Origin: Acinetobacter sp. LoGeW2-3 | Lineage (GTDB): Bacteria > Pseudomonadota > Gammaproteobacteria > Pseudomonadales > Moraxellaceae | Length of the DNA stretch: 64,000 bases | Assembly (NCBI RefSeq): GCF_002688565.1 | Contig: NZ_CP024011.1 | Coordinates: 1,550,001 to 1,614,000, forward strand | Direction: 5' to 3' | Part shown: positions 55,523 through 64,000 of the stretch, in pieces | How the letters are laid out: every line of letters begins with the position of its first letter | How positions within the stretch are numbered: the stretch's first letter is position 1 | Notes under the pieces: model-generated | The model's input: the letters and a program-made list of their open reading frames with translations, nothing else | What the model was told of the DNA's origin: nothing | The model's database searches: none | Translations under genes and position numbers: made by a program

Positions 55523-56161
55523 ATGAATTCAATGAATAGTCGTCGAGTATCAGTATGGCTTTCCGCTTGTTTAGCAGCAGGGGGAAGCTTTCCTGTGCTT
55601 GCAGCACCGACGGGCTATATCATGGATGTGCAGATGGTGCCTGCGGTTTGCAGTCTGTATCCTGAGTTAGCGAAAAAACGAAAATGTCTGGAAGGCTATT
55701 CCTTGAATATCTCCGGTTTGTTCCCGGAAACCAGTCAACAGGATTGCAGCACGCATACCTCATCCGCACTTCCACCGCTACAAGCCAAGGTGGTCGCCCG
55801 GGTTATGCCTGATGAGGCATCACGAGCACGCTTATGGCAGAACATTGGTGGCTGTATTCCGATGAGTGCCAGCCAGTATTTTCGGACCATTATTAACTAT
55901 GCAGATCGTCTGAAAGTACCGCAGGAACTGACTGATCAAGAAAACATGGTCATGTCGCTGGATACCTTGCGTGCAAAATTCCTGAAGATTAATCCGCAGT
56001 TACCTGCCAGTGGCATCCGGTTTAACTGTCAGAGCAATCGTCATGCCAGCCTACTGACTGCAGTTAAAGTTTGCTATCGCAGCAATGGGCAGTATAAGCA
56101 ATGTCCGGGTAATGTGATCAATACCTGCCCTCAAAGCATCACAATTAAAGGCACATACTGA
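55523..56161 (+). CDS. RNase T2-family protein lacking catalytic residues
   Basis: 212 residues with a signal peptide ending PVLAA. The framework of RNase T2 is visible: QMVPAVC (37-43), a degenerate first active-site block (GLFP at 65-68 in place of HGLWP), a degenerate second block (W105, G109 and C111 retained), and the late Cys segment (KVCYRSNGQYKQCP). The catalytic His of block 1 is Ser64; in block 2 the His, Glu and His positions are Arg103, Leu104 and Ile108. Eight or more Cys suggest a disulfide-bonded periplasmic protein. It is probably not a nuclease and may bind RNA or inhibit. Lies 31 bases after slt. Confidence 0.7.
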   Translation: MNSMNSRRVSVWLSACLAAGGSFPVLAAPTGYIMDVQMVPAVCSLYPELAKKRKCLEGYSLNISGLFPETSQQDCSTHTSSALPPLQAKVVARVMPDEASRARLWQNIGGCIPMSASQYFRTIINYADRLKVPQELTDQENMVMSLDTLRAKFLKINPQLPASGIRFNCQSNRHASLLTAVKVCYRSNGQYKQCPGNVINTCPQSITIKGTY

Positions 56162-56334
56162 GCTTTTCAGGCAAATTAATTTATATTTCCTATCAGACTT
56201 TTGTTGGAATTCATTCGCTTTTACATGCATCTCAGAAAGGATTGGAGTACAATCTTTGCCGTTTATGATTATTAAGATTAGATAGAACAGCTATTTAATC
56301 CGCATTGACTATCCTCTCAATTGGAGATAATTAC

Positions 56335-57321
56335 ATGAAGCAACCTGTTCGCGTTGCCGTTACTGGCGCTGCTGGTCAAATTGGTTACAGCCTATTATTC
56401 CGTATCGCTAGCGGTGAAATGTTGGGTAAAGACCAACCAGTTATTCTTCAATTATTAGAAATTCCTGTTGAGAAAGCTCAACAAGCGCTTAAAGGCGTGA
56501 TGATGGAACTTGACGACTGTGCATTCCCACTTTTAGCGGGCATGATCGGTACTGATGATCCTAAAGTTGCGTTTAAAGATGCTGATTACGCGCTTCTAGT
56601 TGGTTCACGTCCACGTGGTCCAGGTATGGAACGTGCTGACCTTCTTAAAGTAAACGGTGAAATTTTCATCGGTCAAGGTAAAGCACTGAACGAAGTTGCT
56701 AGCCGTGACGTTAAAGTTCTTGTTGTAGGTAACCCTGCAAACACTAACGCTTACATCGCTATGAAATCTGCTGCAGACCTTCCTGCGAAAAACTTCACAG
56801 CAATGTTACGTCTTGACCACAACCGTGCGTTAACTCAACTTGCTCAAAAAGCAGGTGTTGCAGTTTCTGACATCAAAACAATGACAGTTTGGGGTAACCA
56901 CTCTCCAACTATGTATGCTGACTACCGTTTTGCAACTGTAAACGGCGAAAGCTTAAAAGACAAAATCAACGATGCTGCTTGGAACAAAGACGTGTTCCTT
57001 CCAACTGTTGGTAAACGTGGTGCTGCGATCATCGAAGCACGTGGTTTGTCTTCTGCTGCTTCTGCTGCAAACGCTGCAATCGACCATATGCGCGATTGGG
57101 CTCTTGGCACAAACGGCGAATGGGTAACTATGGGTATCCCTTCTGACGGTTCTTACGGTATTCCTGAAGGCGTAATGTTCGGTTTCCCTGTAACTTGCGA
57201 AAATGGCGAGTACAAAATCGTTCAAGGTCTTGAAATCGACGAGTTCAGCCGTGAACGTATCAACGTTACATTGAACGAACTTGAAGAAGAACGTGCAGCA
57301 ATTGCTGACATGCTTAAATAA
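56335..57321 (+). CDS. mdh: Malate dehydrogenase
   Basis: This TCA-cycle enzyme interconverts malate and oxaloacetate with NAD. 328 residues of the cytosolic-type family: NAD loop [11 protein letters not shown], substrate Arg block [21 protein letters not shown] and the catalytic His in [11 protein letters not shown]. Start at 56335 after TTGGAG; an upstream in-frame ATG at 56305 is not conserved. A TACAAT -10-like sequence lies at 56248-56253. Codon use is biased towards that of the ribosomal genes, suggesting high expression. Confidence 0.98.
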   Translation: MKQPVRVAVTGAAGQIGYSLLFRIASGEMLGKDQPVILQLLEIPVEKAQQALKGVMMELDDCAFPLLAGMIGTDDPKVAFKDADYALLVGSRPRGPGMERADLLKVNGEIFIGQGKALNEVASRDVKVLVVGNPANTNAYIAMKSAADLPAKNFTAMLRLDHNRALTQLAQKAGVAVSDIKTMTVWGNHSPTMYADYRFATVNGESLKDKINDAAWNKDVFLPTVGKRGAAIIEARGLSSAASAANAAIDHMRDWALGTNGEWVTMGIPSDGSYGIPEGVMFGFPVTCENGEYKIVQGLEIDEFSRERINVTLNELEEERAAIADMLK

Positions 57322-57342
57322 TTTAGTTTTAAACTAAGTTAG

Positions 57343-57376
57343 AAAAAGGCACTCCATTTGGGGTGCTTTTTTTATT
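57343..57376 (+). terminator. Terminator of mdh
   Basis: GCACTCC (57349-57355) pairs with GGGGTGC (57360-57366), followed by a T-run. Confidence 0.85.
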
Positions 57377-57503
57377 TTAGAAAATTTAAAAACAAAAAAA
57401 TAAAGAACAAAAAATAACATCCTGTGAAGGAGCGACAACTGAACTTTCTAGATAGGTCGTTTAATTTGTAAACAGAATCATCAATAAAAGAGGAGGTACT
57501 GAG

Positions 57504-57782
57504 ATGTTAGAGCAGCGACCTACCATGGAAGTATTCTTTGAGCAACTCGGTCTGGACTCAAGCCCGGAAGCTATCGATGAATTTATCAAAACTCATCAGA
57601 TTGGGATGGATGTTCCATTACATAAAGCACCTTTCTGGACTAAGAACCAACATGATTTTCTAATTGGACATTGGAAAGAAGATGATGACTGGGCCATTTT
57701 TGTCGATGTGTTGAATGAACAGTTACATATAGAAGCAGAAGGTTCAGGTTCTTGTGATATGCCGACTTCCAAAAATACTTAA
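57504..57782 (+). CDS. DUF2789 protein, paralogue 1
   Basis: 92 residues. The DUF2789 pattern is clear: PTMEVFFEQLGL, FIKTHQ, APFWTKNQHDFLIGHWKEDDDWAIFVDVLNEQLH. The extra C-terminal tail is Gly/Ser-rich. Function unknown. Strong GAGGAGG ribosome site. First of three tandem paralogues. Confidence 0.87.
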   Translation: MLEQRPTMEVFFEQLGLDSSPEAIDEFIKTHQIGMDVPLHKAPFWTKNQHDFLIGHWKEDDDWAIFVDVLNEQLHIEAEGSGSCDMPTSKNT

Positions 57783-57832
57783 ACGTTAAAAACAAGCATT
57801 AAATCATTTTATGTCTATTACGGAGCAATCGA

Positions 57833-58096
57833 ATGGTATTGGAACAGCAAGTTACTTTAGAATTATTATTTGAGCAATTAGGTTTGCCAGCTGATGAAGC
57901 ATCAATTGATGAATTTACCAAAAATCATCAGCTACCATCAGAAGTGATTTTGCCGGATGCAGATTTCTGGAATGAAGGGCAAAGTGCTTTTCTTCGCGAA
58001 CACTGGCATCAGGATGATGAATGGATCGTAATCATTGATAAACTGAATCAGCTTTTACATGTCGAAAGTGATAAAGAAGGTCCTGAAAGCAATTAG
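57833..58096 (+). CDS. DUF2789 protein, paralogue 2
   Basis: 87 residues with the same blocks (LELLFEQLGLPADEASIDEF, DADFWNEGQSAFLREHWHQD). 50 bases after paralogue 1 with no terminator between them, so probably in one transcript. A terminator follows. Confidence 0.87.
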   Translation: MVLEQQVTLELLFEQLGLPADEASIDEFTKNHQLPSEVILPDADFWNEGQSAFLREHWHQDDEWIVIIDKLNQLLHVESDKEGPESN

Positions 58097-58122
58097 AGGC
58101 TCTTTATACAAAAAGACACAAC

Positions 58123-58151
58123 AAAACCTAGTCCTTTGACTAGGTTTTTTT
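58123..58151 (+). terminator. Terminator after the second DUF2789 gene
   Basis: AAAACCTAGTC (58123-58133) pairs with GACTAGGTTTT (58138-58148), followed by T. Confidence 0.9.
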
Positions 58152-58212
58152 TATCTTATCTTATAAGTTAGTCATATAAATAACTACAATATATCTGATA
58201 TAAGGAGGGCAT

Positions 58213-58470
58213 ATGCTCGGGAAGAACCAACCATCCTTAGAAATGTTATTTTCTCAACTCGGCTTGGCTAACAGTCCGGCGGCAATTGAGCTTTATGTCC
58301 GCACTCATCAGTTACCCAAGGGAATGTCACTGCATGATGCCCATTTTTGGAATAAAGCACAGCGTTCACTCTTAATTAGCCATTTGGTACAAGATGATGA
58401 GTGGGCAATTTGGGTCGATGAACTGAATCAACAACTGCATCTGGATGCGGATCGCCGTCGATTGGCTTAA
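58213..58470 (+). CDS. DUF2789 protein, paralogue 3
   Basis: 85 residues with the same blocks (LEMLFSQLGLANSPAAIELY, DAHFWNKAQRSLLISHLVQD, DEWAIWVDELNQQLHL). It is separated from the other two by a terminator and has its own AAGGAGG ribosome site, so it may be regulated separately. Confidence 0.87.
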   Translation: MLGKNQPSLEMLFSQLGLANSPAAIELYVRTHQLPKGMSLHDAHFWNKAQRSLLISHLVQDDEWAIWVDELNQQLHLDADRRRLA

Positions 58471-58489
58471 GCAGACTAAAATCAGCCAT

Positions 58490-58519
58490 AAAAAATGCCT
58501 CATGAGAGGCATTTTTTTT
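58490..58519. terminator. Bidirectional terminator
   Basis: ATGCCTC (58495-58501) pairs with GAGGCAT (58506-58512), with A- and T-runs on both sides, between convergent genes. Confidence 0.85.
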
Positions 58520-58540
58520 ATAAAAACAATTTCAGCAGTT

Positions 58541-59068
58541 TTAGTGCATACGGCTGCGTAGAATTTGAATGAACCATTCCTGTTGACGGTAATCTTCAAA
58601 AGCTGGATGTTGATCTACCAGTTCCAAATCAAAATTATTCGATTTACTGTATTTGTTTAACCAGTGACGGGTCATGGCAGGTTCTTTTTTGCTGGCTGAA
58701 GCATAGGCCAAGAAGAAATAGATATCCGCATGCTCATAATTGGTCATTGGTTTCAGAATCTGCTGGGTAATCAGCGCATAGCGATTTTCTTTGGTCAGTT
58801 CAAAGTAGATCATATAGGCTTTGGCCAGATGCAGTGACAGATTGATATACAGATCTAGCGGCATTTCTTCAAACTCGATTCGGCCTTGCTCAAGCAGCAC
58901 AATCGCCTCTTGCAAGAAATGCACCTGCTCCTGACGTACCTGACTAATCGTGACCAGCTGCAGGCGAAGGTCAGCCCGTTCAAGCGCCAGCTCAGGAGTA
59001 TTACCATCTAAAAATAGCTGATCTGTTTCACCAATGCGTGCAATGATCTCTTTGGTGGTTGGTCGCAT
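58541..59068 (-). CDS. Hypothetical helical protein (TPR-like)
   Basis: 175 residues, soluble and predicted all-helical, with helix-pair spacing like tetratricopeptide repeats (LSLHLAKAYMIYFELT, IYFFLAYASASKKEPAMTRHW). No signal peptide. Family not recognised. 61 bases after the oxygenase gene and perhaps in the same transcript. Confidence 0.65.
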   Translation of the reverse strand: MRPTTKEIIARIGETDQLFLDGNTPELALERADLRLQLVTISQVRQEQVHFLQEAIVLLEQGRIEFEEMPLDLYINLSLHLAKAYMIYFELTKENRYALITQQILKPMTNYEHADIYFFLAYASASKKEPAMTRHWLNKYSKSNNFDLELVDQHPAFEDYRQQEWFIQILRSRMH

Positions 59069-59129
59069 GAACGCAGTCCTCGTGTCTCAATGATTGCTAT
59101 ATGAGGCTAAAAAAAGAAATTTAAAGTGA

Positions 59130-59732
59130 TTAGATCAGACTGGCATCAGAACGGAGCCAAGCCGTAATCGACAGGCGTTGATGTTTAGCTTTGACCACTT
59201 CATGCAGCAAATCGCTCTGGAATATGGCAATCCGATTCGGTTTTGGCTGTAAGGTATGCCACTGATCATTTTTATCCTGTAGATGTAATTCGCCACCCCA
59301 GTCATCCTGCCATTGATCATGTAAGTAATAGACTGCGGAGATCATACGGCCATTTTTGCCTTGCGGATTGTCACGATGCAGGGCATAGAATTCGCCAGCG
59401 TTATAGTAGGCAAAATGCGCTTCCACATCTTTAATGCCAAGAAAAAAAGCACGATTCAGTTCCTGACCAAGCGCGTGTAAAGTTTGCACATGTTGGTTGG
59501 AAATTTTTAGGTCTTCGGTCAGCCACAGGATATGATCACTGCGGATATTGCTGACCACGCCATTTTGAATAGCGGCATCGCGAAAGCGGGCTAAATTGTC
59601 AGTACATTCAGCAATAAGCTGTTCAACATAGGTCAGATCATAAGCATTGTCGATAATACTAAAACCGTGTTGATCCAGATCATCAAGAATCTGATCAACT
59701 GACCATGACGCTGGGAGTTGAACTGCTTCCAT
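59130..59732 (-). CDS. 2OG-Fe(II) oxygenase
   Basis: A 200-residue double-stranded beta-helix dioxygenase using 2-oxoglutarate and Fe(II). The iron-binding HxD is in YALHRDNP (about residue 120), the distal His in DLLHEV and the 2OG-binding Arg in QRLSITAWLR, as in prolyl-hydroxylase-like proteins. The target is unknown. Confidence 0.87.
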   Translation of the reverse strand: MEAVQLPASWSVDQILDDLDQHGFSIIDNAYDLTYVEQLIAECTDNLARFRDAAIQNGVVSNIRSDHILWLTEDLKISNQHVQTLHALGQELNRAFFLGIKDVEAHFAYYNAGEFYALHRDNPQGKNGRMISAVYYLHDQWQDDWGGELHLQDKNDQWHTLQPKPNRIAIFQSDLLHEVVKAKHQRLSITAWLRSDASLI

Positions 59733-59845
59733 AGAGATTCACTCAGAAGGGTAAATTGAAGTCGCGCTATTCTATGTAAGAAACGTATCTGAACGAAACT
59801 GTTTTTCATGTTAAAATAGCTGTTGATCTTAGGAATAATTGAAAC

Positions 59846-60703
59846 ATGAATTATCGTCACCACTTCCATGCAGGCAACTTTGCCGATGTCATGAAGCACG
59901 TTTTATTGCTTCAGATTTTGTCTCGCCTTAATAATAAAGATAAGCCATATCGTTATATTGATACGCATGGCGGCGCAGGTAAATATGACTTATCGACTTC
60001 AGAAGCGCAGAAGTCTGGTGAATTCTTAAACGGTATTCATCGCCTGATTAAACTGGATGATTCAATCAAGCGTAATGCCCCTGAAGGCGTTCAACAATAT
60101 TTAAAGATTGTTGAAAAAATGCGTGAAAATTTTGGTAAAGGTGCATATCCAGGTTCACCTTGGTTTGCCCTTGAAGGCATGCGCGACATCGACAAAGCCA
60201 CCATTTTTGAAATGCAGCGTGATGTATTCCAGCAGCTTGATCAGAATATTTTTGACAAGCGTGCCGGTCTGCATGAACGTGATGCTTATGAAGGTTTGCT
60301 TGCAGTCATTCCACCGAAAGAAAAACGTGGTCTGGTGATGATTGATCCGCCATATGAAGTGGAACGTAAAGATTTCCCTCAATTGGTCGAGCTCATTGCA
60401 GCGGCTTATAAAAAATGGCCGACAGGCGTATTCGCAGTTTGGTATCCAATTAAAGACCGTGCCATGATTGAGCGTTTCGAGAAGAAAATGTTCAAGACTG
60501 GTATTCGCCGTCAGCTGATCTGTGAAGTATGTGTATGGCCAGACGACACACCAGTTGGTCTGAATGGTTGTGGTTTATTGGTGATTAATCCACCTTGGAA
60601 ATTCTCTGAAGATGCTGATGAAGCATTGCAATGGTTATTCCCGCATTTACGTATGCAAGAAAACGGTGGTCACGCCGCAGTTCGCTGGTTAGTTGGCGAA
60701 TAA
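59846..60703 (+). CDS. rlmJ: 23S rRNA (adenine-2030-N6)-methyltransferase RlmJ
   Basis: 285 residues with the family N-terminus NYRHHFHAGNFADVMKH and the catalytic amino-methyltransferase motif DPPYE (about residue 167). Length matches E. coli RlmJ (280). Divergent from the 2OG oxygenase. Confidence 0.96.
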   Translation: MNYRHHFHAGNFADVMKHVLLLQILSRLNNKDKPYRYIDTHGGAGKYDLSTSEAQKSGEFLNGIHRLIKLDDSIKRNAPEGVQQYLKIVEKMRENFGKGAYPGSPWFALEGMRDIDKATIFEMQRDVFQQLDQNIFDKRAGLHERDAYEGLLAVIPPKEKRGLVMIDPPYEVERKDFPQLVELIAAAYKKWPTGVFAVWYPIKDRAMIERFEKKMFKTGIRRQLICEVCVWPDDTPVGLNGCGLLVINPPWKFSEDADEALQWLFPHLRMQENGGHAAVRWLVGE

Positions 60704-60743
60704 GATAAGAAAATTAGTTCATAGGTAGCATGGATCGACGATA

Positions 60744-61562
60744 ATGACAAATATACAAAAACCGGAACGCGAATCTTCATCAGATTTGCCATTTGATGGC
60801 ATCACCTTCGAGGTGGAGGAAGAGGAGCACACCCAAGAAGGTCAAAAGGTCAAACGTCGCGGCATCTACCTATGGCCGAACCTGATTACAACCGCCGCGT
60901 TGTTGTCAGGTTTTTACTCGATCATTGCCAGCATGAATGGTGAATTTCAGCAGGCGATTTATGCGATTTTCCTAGCTGCCTTGTTTGATGGTCTGGATGG
61001 TCGTGTTGCACGTGCTATTGGTGCGCAAAGTCCGTTTGGCGAACAGTTTGACTCACTGTCTGACATGTTGGCGTTTGGTGTGGCACCAGCGATTCTGATG
61101 TATAGCTGGGGTTTGAGTGATCTTGGGCGTATCGGTCTTGCTGCCTGCTTTGTCTATACCGCTTGTGCAGCTTTCCGTCTGGCACGCTTTAATGTGCAGA
61201 TTGGCGTAGTAGATAAACGCTATTTCATTGGGGTCGCGAGTCCGCTTGCCGCAGTCATGATCATTTCGCTGGTTTGGGTCGGTTTAGATTTTCCAGAAAT
61301 TTTCGATATCAAAGATTCAGTGGTTCAGATCATTAATGCGGTTGCGATTGTGATTACCGGTTTGCTGATGATCTCCAATATCAAATACTATTCTTTTAAA
61401 ACAGTAGAGCGTAAACGCGTTCCATTTTTTGTTTTGCCAATCGCCGTGTTTATCTTTGCAGCGATGACTTACAACATTCCAGTGGGAATCTTGGTCATTT
61501 CTGTGATCTATGCTTTGTCAGGTTTCGTGACAACTGTTATGGCGAAACGACAAGTGAGCTAG
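60744..61562 (+). CDS. pssA: CDP-diacylglycerol-serine O-phosphatidyltransferase
   Basis: This inner-membrane enzyme makes phosphatidylserine, the precursor of phosphatidylethanolamine. 272 residues, membrane-integral subclass II type. The CDP-alcohol phosphatidyltransferase motif DG..AR...G...D...D is seen in DGLDGRVARAIG then GEQFDSLSD (about 81-105). The first 35 residues are acidic and cytoplasmic. Confidence 0.95.
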   Translation: MTNIQKPERESSSDLPFDGITFEVEEEEHTQEGQKVKRRGIYLWPNLITTAALLSGFYSIIASMNGEFQQAIYAIFLAALFDGLDGRVARAIGAQSPFGEQFDSLSDMLAFGVAPAILMYSWGLSDLGRIGLAACFVYTACAAFRLARFNVQIGVVDKRYFIGVASPLAAVMIISLVWVGLDFPEIFDIKDSVVQIINAVAIVITGLLMISNIKYYSFKTVERKRVPFFVLPIAVFIFAAMTYNIPVGILVISVIYALSGFVTTVMAKRQVS

Positions 61563-61580
61563 CATGCAGGAGAGTCTGAT

Positions 61581-62657
61581 ATGCCGTTTCTTCAAGATTT
61601 ATTGGATCGTTCGAAACAGCTGAATCAGACTCCTGCTGCCCAGGCCGATTTGGCCTGTCATGGCCCCAACAAAAAATATAAATATATTCATCAACGTCTC
61701 GTTATTCCCAATCTTCCTGCGCCACTACATTATTTCAATTTTTTTAGCATGATCGGTCAGCCGAATGTGCCGATGCTCTGCAATCCAGATGCGATTCATA
61801 CCGATGCCTTAGATACTGCAACCGTGATTTGTAGCACCAGTGCTCACATGGTCGGTCAACTGAATCATTATTCTATTCAGAATGAATGCCACTTTGAAAA
61901 CTGTAATTTTAACTTCCATGCACGTGAGCAGCTGAGTAGTACATTCCCGGAGTTTCATTTTTCCCGGCAGGATGATGAACTCAGTGTGGATTTAAATATT
62001 AGAGCCATTGAGCTGATTACCCACTTTACCCAGCTTCGATTTTCTCTTGCTGACTATTGGTCGATTCCATGCTGGTGTGAAGGCGTTATTCAATATAAAG
62101 ATCAGCAATACCAAATCGAAAGCCTGGGCAGCTTTGAATACGCTCGCAGTTTCAAATTTCCTTATTTACCATTCGCTTTTCTAACTTATCAGATGATTAA
62201 TCTGAATCAGAACCGGCAAATTATTTTGGTTCAGGTACGCGATAGCTTTAACAAGATCATTCAGTCACGTATTTACTATAAAGATCTTGAAAGTCAGCAA
62301 ACCCAGATGCTGGATGAAAAGGTGATTTTTAAAGTTCATCGGGTCTATCCAAGTGTGACCACACCGAATGGTCAGACCATGTATTTACCGCGTGAATTTG
62401 AATGGCACTTTGAAAGTAAAGATGGAATGCAGATTTCGATTCAGGGACAAAGTCGAGGTGATTTTAAATTTGGTCTTGGCGCAGGCTATGTCGGTAGCTT
62501 TACTTACCAGATCAAGATCAATGATCAGGAAGAAAATGGGGAAGGGGGCTATATTGAATACATCGATTGCCGCGCTTTACGTTTCCAGGAGTTAACTAAA
62601 GAAGAAAAAATATTAAGTAATGTGGTTAATTCTGTTCCCTTTTTAGTCAAAAAATAG
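61581..62657 (+). CDS. Large conserved hypothetical protein (DUF6670-like, AttH/lipocalin-like)
   Basis: 358 residues, no signal peptide or membrane helix. Strand-rich with two halves, as in AttH/CrtC-type double lipocalins; motifs include HYFNFFSMIGQP, YWSIPCWCEGVIQYKD and the closing GGYIEYIDCRAL. I believe it is the Acinetobacter DUF6670 family, but that name is from memory. It may bind a hydrophobic ligand. It follows pssA by 18 bases, so a lipid-related role is possible. Confidence 0.65.
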   Translation: MPFLQDLLDRSKQLNQTPAAQADLACHGPNKKYKYIHQRLVIPNLPAPLHYFNFFSMIGQPNVPMLCNPDAIHTDALDTATVICSTSAHMVGQLNHYSIQNECHFENCNFNFHAREQLSSTFPEFHFSRQDDELSVDLNIRAIELITHFTQLRFSLADYWSIPCWCEGVIQYKDQQYQIESLGSFEYARSFKFPYLPFAFLTYQMINLNQNRQIILVQVRDSFNKIIQSRIYYKDLESQQTQMLDEKVIFKVHRVYPSVTTPNGQTMYLPREFEWHFESKDGMQISIQGQSRGDFKFGLGAGYVGSFTYQIKINDQEENGEGGYIEYIDCRALRFQELTKEEKILSNVVNSVPFLVKK

Positions 62658-62717
62658 AAAAAGTGGCTATTTCTGTAGAATAAATAAACAGACGAGTGTT
62701 TTTGTTGAAAAAGGGGG

Positions 62718-62745
62718 TTGCAAGGGCTCTGAAATACTGTAGAAT
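62718..62745 (+). promoter_or_regulatory. rRNA operon promoter
   Basis: TTGCAA (62718-62723) and TAGAAT (62740-62745) with a 16-bp spacer, 345 bp upstream of 16S rRNA. Confidence 0.7.
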
Positions 62746-62896
62746 GCACATCCATCGGCGGTGATGAAGATTAAAACTTCTGATAAAACAGTGACTTAGC
62801 ATAAAATGGTTAAGTTGGGTTTTAGAAAGAAAGTTTAAAAATAATTTGATTTACTGGTTGACTTTCTAGAGATAGAGAGTAATATAGCCGACCTAG

Positions 62897-62962
62897 CTTG
62901 CTACTGACGAAGTAGTGAGAAGATCATTAAGAGATTATGAAGAACAACTTGTGTGGATTTTT
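62897..62962 (+). promoter_or_regulatory. rRNA leader antitermination region (boxB-boxA-boxC-like)
   Basis: A hairpin of nine pairs (62897-62905 with 62911-62919) is followed by GATCATTAAGAG (62922-62933), which resembles boxA (TGCTCTTTAACA), and by CTTGTGTGGATTT (62948-62960), which resembles boxC. Order and spacing match E. coli rrn leaders, where Nus factors and S10 bind. The rest of 62658-63089 is leader with no gene. Confidence 0.6.
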
Positions 62963-63089
62963 ACTGGTTGATTGATCGAAATTATTTTCATTGATTGAAT
63001 GGTAGAAATTACTCGAAGTTTATTTGAGAAATATTTGTCAGAAAATTGATGAGCCAAGATTGGTACCCTTTAAAGGTACTACTGATTTT

Positions 63090-64000
<911 letters not shown>

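Overview
The window is a chromosomal segment of an Acinetobacter species (Gammaproteobacteria, Moraxellaceae). The partial 16S rRNA gene at the right end, the low G+C content, the protein sequences and the gene neighbourhoods (sdhE with a ygfX-like gene, an EthA-like monooxygenase next to the ribosomal cluster, DUF2789 genes after mdh) all fit that genus. I do not assign a species. I see no insertion sequence, prophage, CRISPR array or replication origin.

Layout. Positions 1-5190 hold flavohaemoglobin hmp with two NsrR-type operators, a HerA-like ATPase, a Cys/Met-metabolism PLP enzyme and a class I glutamine amidotransferase. Positions 5250-19080 are the S10-spc-alpha ribosomal cluster in standard order (rpsJ to rplQ, with secY and rpoA). 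It has a promoter and a strong leader hairpin, a nested hairpin at the S10/spc boundary, a leader hairpin before rpsM and a final terminator. Positions 19100-28310 hold an EthA-like Baeyer-Villiger monooxygenase, an acyl-CoA dehydrogenase, sdhE-ygfX, a 35-residue membrane microprotein behind paired palindromes, a group made of a TatT-like lipoprotein, a rhombosortase and a large TRAP permease, and a DMT exporter. Positions 28360-34300 hold the prlC-yheV operon and rnr. Positions 34500-35920 hold tRNA-Ser(GCT) and three identical tRNA-Arg(ACG) genes, the last two flanking a RibD_C/DHFR-like gene. Positions 35965-42365 are miscellaneous housekeeping and membrane genes.

The most unusual region is 42366-45620. 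A very AT-rich spacer precedes three genes: a small exported protein, a CsgG/HfaB-family outer-membrane lipoprotein, and an exported protein with two internal repeats. The order and sequence character resemble Caulobacter hfaA-hfaB-hfaD (holdfast anchor, curli-like secretion). The gap before the third gene encodes two adjacent hairpins whose six-base loops are exactly complementary, a possible kissing-loop RNA element.

Positions 45768-62657 hold xpt, a DUF3108 protein, a TonB-like protein, miaB-phoH-ybeY, a soluble lytic transglycosylase, an RNase T2 relative that has lost its catalytic residues, mdh, three tandem DUF2789 genes, a 2OG-Fe(II) oxygenase, rlmJ, pssA and a large lipocalin-like unknown. 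From 62700 an rRNA operon begins with promoter, boxB-boxA-boxC-like leader and the first 911 bases of 16S rRNA.
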